Shown here in pieces: positions 16,880 through 26,379 of a stretch of 64,000 bases of DNA. The DNA is from an uncultured Bilophila sp. GTDB taxonomy: Bacteria; Desulfobacterota; Desulfovibrionia; Desulfovibrionales; Desulfovibrionaceae. Numbering within the stretch: position 1 is the stretch's first letter; each line of letters starts with the position of its first letter. The stretch covers positions 7,230 to 71,229 of the forward strand of contig CAJUHZ010000001.1 of assembly GCA_910585945.1 (NCBI GenBank), in the 5' to 3' direction. The notes beneath the pieces are model-generated. The model saw only the letters and a list, made by a program, of their open reading frames with translations, searched no databases and was not told the DNA's origin. Both the position numbers and the translations under genes were made by a program.

Positions 16880-17631
16880 ACCAAAGAACCCTGCCGGCGT
16901 TCGGGAACAGGCGCGCCAACGACGCCGCGGAAGGTCTTCCGATGCAGGGGGCATGGCCCGACAGCGGCCAGCGCCTCCAGATGCTCCCGTGAGCCGTAGC
17001 CCTTGTGACGGGCGAAACCGTAGGCGGGATAGCGGCGATCCAGCTTGATCATCAGCGCGTCGCGGAACGTCTTGGCCAGAATGGAAGCGGCGGAGATCAC
17101 CGGGACGCGCGCGTCTCCGTCAACAACGGTTCGCTGTTCCGGCGGGCGCGCCCACCCGCGGGCGCGGAAAAAGGCTTCCGGAATCGCCTGATTGCCGTCG
17201 ATGAGCAGGCCGGCGGGGCGGGCTTTCAGAACGGACGCCGCATGGCACATGGCCTTGAGCGTGGCCTGAAGGATGTTGACGCGATCGATCTCGGGAGGCC
17301 AGACCACGCCAAGCCCCCAGGCCAGGGCCACGGCCCCGATCTCGGCCGCCAGCCCGTCCCGGCGGGAGGGCGGCACGATCTTGGAATCGGCCAGACCCGC
17401 TATCGTGACCCCGGCAGGCAGGATCACCGCGGCGGCCACGACAGGCCCGGCCAGACAGCCGCGCCCGGCCTCGTCGATGCCGGCGACAAGCGACGGCTGG
17501 AGATCCGGAAACAGCGTCCGGGCATCAATGAGCGCCGCTTCAGGGATCAGACTTTCCTGAAGCGGCGTTTCGTTCCTTTTTCCGCGCGCCGGGCGTTTGC
17601 CCGGCTCCGCTTTCCGCGGCATGGAAGCCAT
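16876..17631 (-). CDS. rnhB: Ribonuclease HII
   Basis: A 251-residue enzyme that cleaves RNA in RNA-DNA hybrids and single ribonucleotides in DNA. The type 2 RNase H motif VAGIDEAGRGCLAGPVVAAAV carries the catalytic DE pair; ISAASILAKTFRDALM and YGFARHKGYGSREHLEAL complete the active site. The first ~45 residues are a basic extension before the catalytic domain. It starts ten bases after the end of rplS in the same operon. Confidence 0.95.
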   Translation of the reverse strand: MASMPRKAEPGKRPARGKRNETPLQESLIPEAALIDARTLFPDLQPSLVAGIDEAGRGCLAGPVVAAAVILPAGVTIAGLADSKIVPPSRRDGLAAEIGAVALAWGLGVVWPPEIDRVNILQATLKAMCHAASVLKARPAGLLIDGNQAIPEAFFRARGWARPPEQRTVVDGDARVPVISAASILAKTFRDALMIKLDRRYPAYGFARHKGYGSREHLEALAAVGPCPLHRKTFRGVVGAPVPERRQGSLV

Positions 17632-17641
17632 GCAGGAATGA

Positions 17642-17989
17642 CTAGTAACGCTTCTTGGGCTTGATGCGCGCGGCCTTGCCCTTGAGATCGCGCAGATAGT
17701 ACAGGCGGCTGCGGCGCACGCGGCCTTCGCTCACCAGTTCCATATGATCCACGAAAGGCGAATGCAGGGGGAAGATGCGTTCCACGCCCACGCCGTCGGA
17801 GATCTTGCGCACAGTCACCGTCGCGCCGGTGGCGCCCCGATGGATGCGGATGACATTGCCCTGGAAAACCTGGATGCGTTCCTTTTCGCCTTCGACAATG
17901 CGAAAATGCACTTTCACGGTGTCGCCGGACTTGAAGGCCGGGATATCCAGGCGCATCTGTTCGCGTTCGATCTTTTCGATGACTGTCAT
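17642..17989 (-). CDS. rplS: 50S ribosomal protein L19
   Basis: A 115-residue ribosomal protein. The pattern IPAFKSGDTVKVHFRIVEGEKERIQVFQG and RVRRSRLYYLRDLKGKAARI is diagnostic of L19. The start (MTVIEKIERE) has AAGGAGAGC upstream; nine further in-frame codons upstream are rejected. It lies between trmD and rnhB, the usual bacterial arrangement. Confidence 0.97.
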   Translation of the reverse strand: MTVIEKIEREQMRLDIPAFKSGDTVKVHFRIVEGEKERIQVFQGNVIRIHRGATGATVTVRKISDGVGVERIFPLHSPFVDHMELVSEGRVRRSRLYYLRDLKGKAARIKPKKRY

Positions 17990-18052
17990 GCTGCTCTCCT
18001 TGGGAGTTCCTTGCACTTGGCGGCGGGGCGTCCCGCCTGTTCAAACCGTAAA

Positions 18053-19369
18053 TCAATACATGTCGCCGAGCACCCGATCCAGGGTGACGGCCACTGCCGC
18101 CCGCACGGGAAGATGGTTGTACGCATCCATCCAGCGCAACGGCCGCAAAATACCGTCGCAAGCGTTCAGCGCCTCCGGCGCAAGACCATGCCCGGTGCCG
18201 AACAGCAAAAGAACCGGCCGCTCGCGCGCGAGCGCGCGAACCTGGCCGGGGGTCATGCGCGGAACCTTGCCGGCGTCCCGCGCGCTGGTGCCGACCACTG
18301 CCGGGCGCTGGCCAAAATCTCGCTCCACACGCTCCACCGCTTCCCGCACGCTGGCGGCCGCCTCAACCAGACGCAACGCCTCGGCCCGATCCGGGTTGGA
18401 AGCGCCGCCGGCCCCGCATGTCCAATGATGCGTCAGGGTTTCCAGCAGCCGCTGTTGGTCCTCCAGCGGAGTCACCACAAGAAAGCGGCTCAGTCCATAG
18501 GTACGGGAACAGCGTGCTATATCGTGAACATCCAGATTTGTCAAAGACGTTGTGCCGCATTTTCCGTCGCCCAGCCACACGGGGTGGTGGGCCAGGGCGC
18601 AGGCCATGTTCCGGCCAAGCCGCAAGCGGTCCGCCACGGCGCTCTCGCGCACGAAGGCCAGATCGCCGTCAGTCAGCGGCGCTTCGTCCAGCAGATCCGG
18701 CCGGGCGCGCCAGGTGGCGAGCAACGACTGTTCGCGCCGCCAGCGGGCGATGCGCGCGTGATCGCCGGAAAGCAGCGTGTCGGGCACGGCCAGCCCTTCA
18801 AACACCTCGGGCCGGGTGTAGTGCGGGTATTCCAGCAGCCCGGCGGAAAAGCTCTCCTCCTCGCCCGAGGCTTCCTTGCCCATGAAGCCCGGGATCAGCC
18901 TGGCCGCCGCCTCGATGATCAGCATGGCCGCGGCTTCGCCCCCGTTGAGCACCGCCTCTCCGACGCTGACCTCCTCCAGCGGCGCAATGCCGCCCAGGCG
19001 GGCGTCGATGCCTTCGTAGCGGCCGCAGATCAGGGTCAGCGCCTCTTCCCGCGCCAGTTCCCGCGCCAGCTCCTGGGTAAAAGGCCGCCCGGAAGCGGAA
19101 AGGAGGATGGTCCGCCCGAGTCCGCCGCGTTCGGCCGCTTCCGCTCCGGCGGCGCGCAGGGCACGCGCCAGGGGACCGAGCGTCATGACCATGCCGGGAC
19201 CGCCGCCGTAGGGACGATCGTCCGTCGTGCGGTGACGATCCTCCGCCCAGTCGCGCGGGTTCACAAGCCGGAAATCAAGCAACCCGCTTTCCACGGCCCG
19301 GCCAAGCAGCGCCGTGGAAAGCGGAGAAGCGAACCACTCCGGAAACAGCGTGAAGATGGTGACGCGCAT
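18053..19369 (-). CDS. trmD: tRNA (guanine-N1)-methyltransferase TrmD fused to a second RNA-methyltransferase domain
   Basis: A 438-residue protein, nearly twice the usual ~250 of TrmD. Residues 1-235 are TrmD: MRVTIFTLFPEWF, RTTDDRPYGGGPGMVM, LICGRYEGIDAR and YTRPEVFEG, the SPOUT knot enzyme that makes m1G37 in tRNAs. From about residue 245 comes a separate domain with HHPVWLGDGKCGTTSLTNLDVHDIARCSRTYG and LLFGTGHGL, matching a SAM-dependent RNA methyltransferase family found attached to TrmD in sulfate reducers. Its target is not known. It is six bases from tkt and leads the rplS operon. Confidence 0.92.
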   Translation of the reverse strand: MRVTIFTLFPEWFASPLSTALLGRAVESGLLDFRLVNPRDWAEDRHRTTDDRPYGGGPGMVMTLGPLARALRAAGAEAAERGGLGRTILLSASGRPFTQELARELAREEALTLICGRYEGIDARLGGIAPLEEVSVGEAVLNGGEAAAMLIIEAAARLIPGFMGKEASGEEESFSAGLLEYPHYTRPEVFEGLAVPDTLLSGDHARIARWRREQSLLATWRARPDLLDEAPLTDGDLAFVRESAVADRLRLGRNMACALAHHPVWLGDGKCGTTSLTNLDVHDIARCSRTYGLSRFLVVTPLEDQQRLLETLTHHWTCGAGGASNPDRAEALRLVEAAASVREAVERVERDFGQRPAVVGTSARDAGKVPRMTPGQVRALARERPVLLLFGTGHGLAPEALNACDGILRPLRWMDAYNHLPVRAAVAVTLDRVLGDMY

Positions 19370-19374
19370 CCCGA

Positions 19375-21381
19375 TCAGCGCGCCAGGCGCTCTACCGTGT
19401 CGGCAACATGCGCCGGCGTGAAGCCGAAATGGTCAAAGAGCTTCCCGGCCGGCGCGGAAGCCCCGAAGCTGGTCATGCCCACAACAGCGCCGTCCAGGCC
19501 CACATATTTCCACCAGGCGTCGGCCGCTCCCGCCTCCACAGCCACACGGACGCGCACGGAAGACGGCAGAACCGCCTCGCGGTACGCCGCCGGCTGGGCG
19601 TCAAAAGCCTCGCAACACGGCATGGACACCACGCGCGCCCGGAGGCCGCGCTCCGCCAGCAGCTCGGCGGCCGCCACAGCCGGCTCGACTTCCGAACCTG
19701 TCGCAAGGATCAGCGCCTCGGGTTCGCCCTCGCAATCCCTGATCACATAGGCCCCGCGCGCCACGGCCTCAATCTGCCCGGCCGAACGCTCCTGCAACGG
19801 CACGGCCTGCCGCGTGAGCACAAGGCAGGAAGGTCCGTCCTGCTCCACGGCGCATTTCCAGGCTACGGCGGTCTCCAGCGCGTCGCACGGCCGCCAGACC
19901 CGAAGGCCGGGGATCAGGCGCAAGCTCCCGAGGTGCTCCACCGGCTGGTGAGTGGGGCCGTCCTCTCCGAGGCCGATGGAGTCGTGCGTCAGCACCCACA
20001 CCACGCGCTGCCGCATCAGGGCCGAAAGCCGGATCGCTCCGCGCGCGTAATCGGAGAAGACAAGGAAGGTTCCCCCGTAGGGCAGAAAGCCGCCGTGCAG
20101 GGCCATGCCGTTCATCATCGCGCCCATGAGAAATTCGCGCACGCCGTAGGAGAGGTAGTTGCCGCGCGGGTTCTCGCCGGTCACCCGTTCGGAGTGCTTG
20201 TGCCAGGTGCCGACGGAGCCTGTCAGATCGGCCGAACCGCCGAAGAGCTCCGGCAGGGCCGGGGCGATGACGTCAAGGGTGTTGCGGCTGGCGATGCGTG
20301 TGGCCACGCCCTTGTCCGGGCGGGGTTTGCCTGCCGCGGCCTGGCTGATGGCGTCGGCCGCAGCCGCGGCCCAGGCTTCCGGCGCGTTGCCGGCCATGCG
20401 CCGGTCAAACTCGGCGGCAAGCTCCGGGTAGCTGGCGGCATACCGAGCGTGCAGATCGTTCCAGGCGGCTTCAAGCTCCGCGCCCCTGGCCCGGCAGTCC
20501 CAGGCGGCGCGCACATCCTCGGGGATGACGAACGGTTCGGCTTCCCAGCCGAGCAGAATGCGCGTGGCCGCGCACTCGGCCTCGCCCAGGGGCGAGCCGT
20601 GGCAGTCGGCCGATCCCGACTTGTTGGGCGATCCGTAACCAATGATGGTCTTGCAGCAGACAAGCGAGGGTTTGTCCTGCACGGATCGGGCCAGGGTAAT
20701 GGCCGCATCCAGGGCTTCGCCGTCATGCCCGTCCACATCCCGGATCACATGCCAGCCGCAGGCCGCGAAACGCTCGGGCGTGTCATCGGGCATCCATGCC
20801 TTCACCTCGCCGTCGATGGAAATGCCGTTGTCGTCGTAGAACACGACAAGCTTGCCGAGCTTCAGCGCCCCGGCAAGGGAGCACGCCTCTTGCGAAACGC
20901 CTTCCATCAGGCAGCCGTCGCCCGCAAAGGCATAGGTGTAGTGGTTCACCAGCGGGAAGCCCTCGCGGTTGAACTCCGCGGCGAGGAGGCGTTCGGCCAG
21001 GGCCATGCCCACGGCCATGGCAAGCCCCTGCCCGAGCGGCCCTGTCGTCGTCTCAACGCCCGGCGTATGCCCGTACTCCGGATGCCCCGGCGTGCGCGAT
21101 CCCCACTGGCGGAACGCGCGAATGTCATCCATGCCCAGATCGTACCCCGTCAGGTGCAAAAGACCGTACAGCAGCATGGAGGCATGACCGTTGGAAAGCA
21201 CGAAACGGTCCCTGTCCGCCCAGCGCGGATTGGCCGGATTGTGGCGCAACGCGCCGCGCCACAGCGCTTCGGCCATGTCCGCCATGCCCATGGGCGCGCC
21301 GGGGTGTCCGGACCGGGCGCGCTCCACGGCGTCCACGGCCAGGATGCGCAAGGTGTTGGCAAGTTCTTTGCGGGAACGCAT
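19375..21381 (-). CDS. tkt: Transketolase
   Basis: A 668-residue thiamine-diphosphate enzyme of the pentose phosphate pathway. Seen are RSGHPGAPMGMADMAEALW, the ThDP motif GDGCLMEGVSQEACSLAGALKLGKLVVFYDDN, DGHDGEALDAA, GLGEDGPTHQPVEHL and KLFDHFGF near the C-terminus. It follows rpe in the same direction, so two sugar-phosphate enzymes are co-transcribed. Confidence 0.97.
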   Translation of the reverse strand: MRSRKELANTLRILAVDAVERARSGHPGAPMGMADMAEALWRGALRHNPANPRWADRDRFVLSNGHASMLLYGLLHLTGYDLGMDDIRAFRQWGSRTPGHPEYGHTPGVETTTGPLGQGLAMAVGMALAERLLAAEFNREGFPLVNHYTYAFAGDGCLMEGVSQEACSLAGALKLGKLVVFYDDNGISIDGEVKAWMPDDTPERFAACGWHVIRDVDGHDGEALDAAITLARSVQDKPSLVCCKTIIGYGSPNKSGSADCHGSPLGEAECAATRILLGWEAEPFVIPEDVRAAWDCRARGAELEAAWNDLHARYAASYPELAAEFDRRMAGNAPEAWAAAAADAISQAAAGKPRPDKGVATRIASRNTLDVIAPALPELFGGSADLTGSVGTWHKHSERVTGENPRGNYLSYGVREFLMGAMMNGMALHGGFLPYGGTFLVFSDYARGAIRLSALMRQRVVWVLTHDSIGLGEDGPTHQPVEHLGSLRLIPGLRVWRPCDALETAVAWKCAVEQDGPSCLVLTRQAVPLQERSAGQIEAVARGAYVIRDCEGEPEALILATGSEVEPAVAAAELLAERGLRARVVSMPCCEAFDAQPAAYREAVLPSSVRVRVAVEAGAADAWWKYVGLDGAVVGMTSFGASAPAGKLFDHFGFTPAHVADTVERLAR

Positions 21382-21444
21382 CGTCGTCTCCTTGGGCTAC
21401 AGGGTCAGGGCCGCCCGAACCGCGCTTCGTCGGGAAGAAGCGCA

Positions 21445-22089
21445 TCAGTCGGCGGCGCGTTCAAAGGCAAGGCGGCGCGCCTCGTACGGAGGATTGCCGA
21501 AAAATGACGAGCCGGAAACGAGCACGTCGGCCCCGGCCCGGACGAGTTCGCCCGTATTCTCCGGCGTGACGCCGCCGTCGATTTGAATGAGCGTTTCCCG
21601 CCTGCCGAGCATTTCCCGCAATCGCGCCAGCTTGGCGTATGTGGACGGCAGGAAGGATTGCCCGCCGAAGCCGGGATTCACGCTCATGAGCAAAACCATG
21701 TCCGCATCGTCAAGCACATGGTCGAGCACGCACAGGGGCGTCGCCGGATTGAGCGCGACGCCGGCCCGCATCCCGAGCCGCCGGATTTCGGCCAGCGTGC
21801 GTTGCAGGTGCGCCGTGGCTTCGGCATGAACCACCAGCATGTCCGCGCCGGCGGCGTGAAAGGCTTCCAGATAGCGTTCCGGCTCGACGATCATCAGATG
21901 CACGTCAAAAAAAAGTCGGCTTGCCGGCCGCAGACTGCGAATGACATGCTGACCGAAGGTGATGTTGGGCACAAAGCGGCCGTCCATCACGTCCCAGTGC
22001 GCCCAGGCGATGCCGGCCGCTTCCAGATCGGCCAGTTCAGCGGCCAGCCGGCCCGTATCGGCCGAAAGAAGAGAAGGAGAAAGAATCAT
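21445..22089 (-). CDS. rpe: Ribulose-phosphate 3-epimerase
   Basis: A 214-residue TIM-barrel enzyme interconverting ribulose 5-phosphate and xylulose 5-phosphate. Motifs: ILSPSLLSADTGRL, HWDVMDGRFVPNITFG, DVHLMIVEPERYL, VALNPATPL, LLMSVNPGFGGQSF and IQIDGGVTPENTG, including the metal-binding histidines and aspartates. The start overlaps the merR stop by four bases. Confidence 0.96.
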   Translation of the reverse strand: MILSPSLLSADTGRLAAELADLEAAGIAWAHWDVMDGRFVPNITFGQHVIRSLRPASRLFFDVHLMIVEPERYLEAFHAAGADMLVVHAEATAHLQRTLAEIRRLGMRAGVALNPATPLCVLDHVLDDADMVLLMSVNPGFGGQSFLPSTYAKLARLREMLGRRETLIQIDGGVTPENTGELVRAGADVLVSGSSFFGNPPYEARRLAFERAAD

Positions 22090-22463
22090 GATCGCCTCCG
22101 GGGAAAACGGCGCAATCCTTCCTGGATGCGCGCAAGCTCCTGTTCCACGTCCAGCAGCAGTTGACGGCTTGCGTCGCCGGCGGCGGGAAGCCCGCTTTCG
22201 GGCGACACATCCTCGCCGCGGGCGACCGGGCCGCCCTTCCCGGCAAGGACGCGCCGCGCGCCCTCAATGGTCATGCCCCGCTCGTGCAGCAGCTCGCGGA
22301 TGCGCCGCAACAGGGCCAGATCCGCCTCGCTGTACACGCGCTGCCCCTTGGGCGTGCGGCCCGGCCGCAACTGCGCAAACTCCGTTTCCCAATAGCGGAG
22401 TACATAGCCTTCCAGGTCAAGAAGGCGAGCCGCCTCACCGATGCGGTAGGTTCGTTCCGTCAT
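22086..22463 (-). CDS. MerR-family transcriptional regulator
   Basis: A 125-residue protein with an N-terminal winged helix-turn-helix of MerR type: TYRIGEAARLLDLEGYVLRYWETEF and QLRPGRTPKGQRVYSEADLALLRRIREL. There is no cysteine-rich effector domain, and the C-terminal ~50 residues are short and variable. It is coupled to rpe by an ATGA overlap and follows pheT. Its targets are unknown. Confidence 0.85.
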   Translation of the reverse strand: MTERTYRIGEAARLLDLEGYVLRYWETEFAQLRPGRTPKGQRVYSEADLALLRRIRELLHERGMTIEGARRVLAGKGGPVARGEDVSPESGLPAAGDASRQLLLDVEQELARIQEGLRRFPRRRS

Positions 22464-22606
22464 GCCCGCGGCCTCGTCATGCCGTCCCGCCGTCCCCAGG
22501 ATCAGCCCTCATGAATCCGCCTGCTGCAAGGCCATGTCACGTCCGGCGGCATTGCAGGGGACAGTGACTGGAGTTCGCTCCAGCTTCGGCCGCTGTCTGC
22601 CCCCTG

Positions 22607-22648
22607 CCGGCCGAAAAAACCGGCTTTTCGCGAACGGCGTTGGAGCGA
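22607..22648 (+). repeat. Short hairpin repeat, second family, copy 1
   Basis: GGCCGAAAAAACCGG followed by CTTTTCGCGAACGGCGTTGG. About 80 percent of the first 35 bases match the reverse strand at 32601-32560, and there is a weaker match at 37478-37520. It lies in the spacer between merR and pheT, next to a CTGGAG/CTCCAG hairpin at 22567-22581. Confidence 0.45.
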
Positions 22649-22711
22649 GGTCTGCCCCTGGACGGCACAATCCATCGGCGCAATCATCGCCCAATCAGCG
22701 CAAGAGGCCGA

Positions 22712-25150
22712 TCACACCCGCACGCCCAGGTTTTTGACCAGGGCTTGCGCCACCTTTTCGCGTTCCTTGTCCACCTCGCTGTCCTTCAGGGTCCGATCGC
22801 GGCGGCGGAAGGTCAGGCGGAAGGTCAGGTTCCGTTCCGGCGCGACCGCGCCCTTTTCCGGCTCGTAGAGGTCAACAAGTTCGACGGATTCGAGGATCGA
22901 CACCCCGAGATTCCGGATAGCCTCCGTGATCGTGGCGACGGACAGCGTGGCCGCCGCCATCACCGTAATATCCCGCCGCGCCGCGGGGAAGACCGGAAGA
23001 GGCGCAAAACCGCCGCCCGCACTCCCCTGACGGCTCTGAAGCTGTTCCAGATCCAGTTCCGCCAGCCAGATCGGCTTGCGCGCATGGTAGGCGTCGGCCA
23101 CATCGGGCTTCACCCGTCCCGCAAACCCCAGCGTTTGCGGCCCGTCCGGCGTCGGCAGGCTCACCCGGACGCAGGGCGCGAGGAAGGCGAAGCCCTCGCG
23201 CGCGGCCTCGGCTTCCTCCACCGTGGCGAACACAGGCTCCGGCAAGCGCAGAGCCTTCAGGAGATGATCAATGATGCCGCGCAGATCTGTGTAGTCCGCA
23301 TCCGCCTCCCGTTGCGGCCAGGCCGAATCGTACAGCGCGCCGTACAGCGCGATGCCGAGGCGCGGCTCTTCCCGGGCCGTGGTTTCCGACGTCGGATCGG
23401 CGTGAAAGATGTTGGCGACTTCAAAGAGGCGAAGCCCGGCGTTGTCATGCGCGATATTGTGCCGCACGTTCTGGAGAAGCCCCGGGGCCAGTCGGGTGCG
23501 CAAGACATTCTGGTCTTCCGTCAGCGGGTTGATCACGCTGATGCGCCCTTCTTGCGGAAGCCCCAGATGATCCAGATCCTTATGCCCGACAAAGCTGTAG
23601 TTTTCGGCTTCGTTCAGGCCCAGCCCACTGCCCCACGCCTTGATTGCGGCCAGAAAGTCGAAGCGCGACTGCGGCAGGCCAAAGCCGGAAAGCGGCCGGG
23701 AAACCGCCGGCAGAGTTTCGGGCAGGGCGTCCATGCCGCGCACGCGCGCCACTTCTTCGATCAGATCCGCCTCCCGCGTCAGATCGTGCCGCCAGCTTGG
23801 CGTGGCCACGGTCCAGTCGTCCGTCCGCCCCGCTTCCACACGACAGCCGAGGCGGGTGAAGACCTCGCGGCAGAAATCCGCTTCCGCGGGCATCCCCAGC
23901 AAATCGGCCGCCCGTTTGGGGCGAAAACGCGGCGTGGGCGCGCTCCACGGGCGGGACTCAAGCGTGCAGGCTCCGCGCCGGATCGTGCCGCCGCCCAGTT
24001 CGGCAATGAGGGTCACGGCCCGGTTCATGGCGTAGACCGCGCCGGGCTGGTCCACTCCGCGCTCGAAGCGGTAGGACGCTTCGCTGGAAAGCGCGAGCCG
24101 TCGGGCCGTCTTGCGAATGCTGGCCGGCCGGAAGACCGCGCTTTCCACCAGCACGTTCCGGCTCTCGGCGGTGATTTCCGTATCCAGCCCGCCCATGACC
24201 CCGGCCAGAGCCACGGGGCGTTCCGCATCGCGGATCAGCAGATCGCCGGGCGCGAGGATGCGCTCCTGCCCGTCCAGCGTCACCAGCCGTTCGCCGGCCC
24301 GCGCGGGCGAGACCTCGATGCGGCCGCCGCGCAGCCTGTCGCGATCAAAGGCGTGGAGCGGCTGGCCCAGTTCCATGAGCACAAAATTGGTCACGTCCAC
24401 CACATTGGAAATGGGGCGCACGCCCACCGCGCGCAAGCGATGGCGAAGCCACATGGGCGACGGCCCCACGGCGACGTTTTCCACCAGGCGCAACTGGTAG
24501 AAGGGGCAGTACTCGGGATCGGGCACGGTCACGTCCCACTCGGCCGCGAAATCCGCGCCTTCATCGTTCACGCAAACTTCGGGCAGGGCGAGCGGCAGGC
24601 GGAAGGCCAGCGCCGTTTCGCGAGCCAGACCGAGCACGGAGAGGCAGTCCGCACGGTTGGGGGTGATGCCGAGTTCGAGCACCTCCCGTTCCAGATCCAG
24701 CGCGTCGATCAGGCGATCGCCGGGGCGGAAGGAGTCAGGCAGAACAAAAATGCCGGAATGATCGTCGGAAAGCCCGAGTTCGCGTTCCGAACAAATCATG
24801 CCGAAGGACGGCACGCCCCGCAATTTGGCTTTCTTGATCTTCATGCCGTCGGGCATGGTTGTGCCCACCAGAGCCACCGGAACCTTCTGCCCGGCCGCCA
24901 CATTGGGCGCGCCGCAGACGATGGTGAGGATCTCGGCCTGGCCGGCGTCCACCGTGCAGACGGAGAGATGATCCGATTCCGGGTGCTTTTCGCACGTCAG
25001 CACATGGCCTATCACAATCCCGGCGATATTCTCGTACGGGCGGAGAATGTCCTCCAGCTCCAGTCCGAGCATGGTCAGGCGATCGCCCAGTTCCTGGGCG
25101 CTCCCTTCATACGGCACGAATTCACGCAACCACTTCAAACTCAGCAGCAT
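22712..25150 (-). CDS. pheT: Phenylalanyl-tRNA synthetase beta subunit
   Basis: An 812-residue subunit. The N-terminus MLLSLKWLREFVPYEGSAQELGDRLTMLGLE, an EMAP/tRNA-binding domain (GHVLTCEKHPESDHLSVCTVD), B3/B4 and B5 regions and the C-terminal ferredoxin-fold anticodon-binding domain (NLTFRLTFRRRDRTLKDSEV) are all in the normal order and length. It pairs with PheS (13 bases upstream) to form the alpha2-beta2 synthetase. Confidence 0.97.
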   Translation of the reverse strand: MLLSLKWLREFVPYEGSAQELGDRLTMLGLELEDILRPYENIAGIVIGHVLTCEKHPESDHLSVCTVDAGQAEILTIVCGAPNVAAGQKVPVALVGTTMPDGMKIKKAKLRGVPSFGMICSERELGLSDDHSGIFVLPDSFRPGDRLIDALDLEREVLELGITPNRADCLSVLGLARETALAFRLPLALPEVCVNDEGADFAAEWDVTVPDPEYCPFYQLRLVENVAVGPSPMWLRHRLRAVGVRPISNVVDVTNFVLMELGQPLHAFDRDRLRGGRIEVSPARAGERLVTLDGQERILAPGDLLIRDAERPVALAGVMGGLDTEITAESRNVLVESAVFRPASIRKTARRLALSSEASYRFERGVDQPGAVYAMNRAVTLIAELGGGTIRRGACTLESRPWSAPTPRFRPKRAADLLGMPAEADFCREVFTRLGCRVEAGRTDDWTVATPSWRHDLTREADLIEEVARVRGMDALPETLPAVSRPLSGFGLPQSRFDFLAAIKAWGSGLGLNEAENYSFVGHKDLDHLGLPQEGRISVINPLTEDQNVLRTRLAPGLLQNVRHNIAHDNAGLRLFEVANIFHADPTSETTAREEPRLGIALYGALYDSAWPQREADADYTDLRGIIDHLLKALRLPEPVFATVEEAEAAREGFAFLAPCVRVSLPTPDGPQTLGFAGRVKPDVADAYHARKPIWLAELDLEQLQSRQGSAGGGFAPLPVFPAARRDITVMAAATLSVATITEAIRNLGVSILESVELVDLYEPEKGAVAPERNLTFRLTFRRRDRTLKDSEVDKEREKVAQALVKNLGVRV

Positions 25151-25162
25151 CGCACACCCCTA

Positions 25163-26212
25163 TCAGGCGAACCGGCCCGCGAACTGACCAAGGAAACGCA
25201 CATCGTTTTCAAAGAACATCCGCAAATCACCGATGCCGTACTTGAGCATGGCGATGCGCTCCATTCCCATGCCGAAGGCAAAGCCCGAAACCTGTTCGGG
25301 ATCGTAGCCCACGGCCTTGAAAACTTCGGGATCCACCATGCCGCACCCGAGAATTTCCAGCCAGCCCGTGCCCTTGCACACGCGGCAGGTCGCGCCGCCG
25401 TCATGCCCCTTGCCGCCGCACATGCAGCAGGATATATCCACCTCCGCGCTCGGCTCCGTAAAGGGGAAAAAGCTCGGGCGGAAGCGCACGCGCGTATCCG
25501 ATCCGAACACGGCGCGGGTGAAGGCCGTCAGCGTTCCGCGCAGATCGGCCATGGTCACATGGCTGTCCACGAGCAGACCTTCCACCTGATGGAACATCGG
25601 CGTGTGGGTGATGTCCGAATCGCGCCGGTACACCCGCCCCGGCGCAATGACGGCCACGGGAGGCTTGCGGGCGAGCATCACGCGCGCCTGCATGGGCGAC
25701 GTGTGCGTGCGGAGGACGATCCCGTCGGAGACGTACAGGGTGTCCTGCATGTCGCGCGCCGGATGATCGGGCGGAATGTTCAGCGCCTCGAAATTGTAAT
25801 ATTCCGTCTCCACTTCGGGGCCGGAGACGACTTCGTAGCCGAGCTGCCGGAAAACGGAGCAGATTTCTTCCGTCACCAAAGTGATCGGGTGTTTCGATCC
25901 CCGCCAGGGAAGCCGGCCGGGCAGGCCCGCGTCAAAGCGCGCCAGGGAAGCCGCTTCCGCCGCCGCGACAAGCGCTGTCTTTCGCTCGTCAAACAGCTGC
26001 GTCAGCCGCTCCTTCACGCTGTTGGCGGCCTGGCCGAGGCGGGGCCGCTCTTCGGGGCCAAGCTCGGGCAGCCGCGCCATGATGCGGGCGATGCGGCCCT
26101 TGCGCCCGAGAAAATCCACGCGCAGGGCTTCCAGATCCTGTAATGAAGAAGCCTGATCCAGGCCCTTGGCAAGTTCCGGGATCAGGCTTTCGAGTTCCGT
26201 GAGAAGGTCCAT
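25163..26212 (-). CDS. pheS: Phenylalanyl-tRNA synthetase alpha subunit
   Basis: A 349-residue catalytic subunit. After an N-terminal coiled coil it has class II motifs: HPITLVTEEICSVFRQLGYEVVSGPEVE, PARDMQDTLYV, RVYRRDSDITHTPMFHQVEG and the C-terminal GFAFGMGMERIAMLKYGI. The start at 26212 (MDLLTELESL) has AAAGG upstream; a long upstream extension of the frame overlaps rplT and is not PheS-like. It carries a CCMCGG..CRVCKG four-cysteine insertion that probably binds zinc. Confidence 0.96.
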   Translation of the reverse strand: MDLLTELESLIPELAKGLDQASSLQDLEALRVDFLGRKGRIARIMARLPELGPEERPRLGQAANSVKERLTQLFDERKTALVAAAEAASLARFDAGLPGRLPWRGSKHPITLVTEEICSVFRQLGYEVVSGPEVETEYYNFEALNIPPDHPARDMQDTLYVSDGIVLRTHTSPMQARVMLARKPPVAVIAPGRVYRRDSDITHTPMFHQVEGLLVDSHVTMADLRGTLTAFTRAVFGSDTRVRFRPSFFPFTEPSAEVDISCCMCGGKGHDGGATCRVCKGTGWLEILGCGMVDPEVFKAVGYDPEQVSGFAFGMGMERIAMLKYGIGDLRMFFENDVRFLGQFAGRFA

Positions 26213-26379
26213 TCGGTTGACCTTTCGATATGTATGCGGCAAAGCCGGGTCGTGGCCGGCCTTGCCGTGATTTTTCCAGTATGGTGACGCCCGCGGCGTC
26301 ACCCGCAACCTTCCCCGACGATTGCGCCCGAAAACCCCTGCCGGGCATCCGGCGCGTCGAGGCGCAAGGCTGGTCTTCC

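Noticed and set aside
22640..26143. A very long open frame (1167 codons) on the + strand across pheT and pheS
   Set aside because: It is the antisense of two certain genes; GC-rich third positions keep the opposite frame open. Its translation is Arg/His/Gly-rich with no family pattern. The same applies to the long + frames across tkt (19408-21507), trmD (17744-19750), the M23 gene (30703-32376) and thrS (27720-29948).
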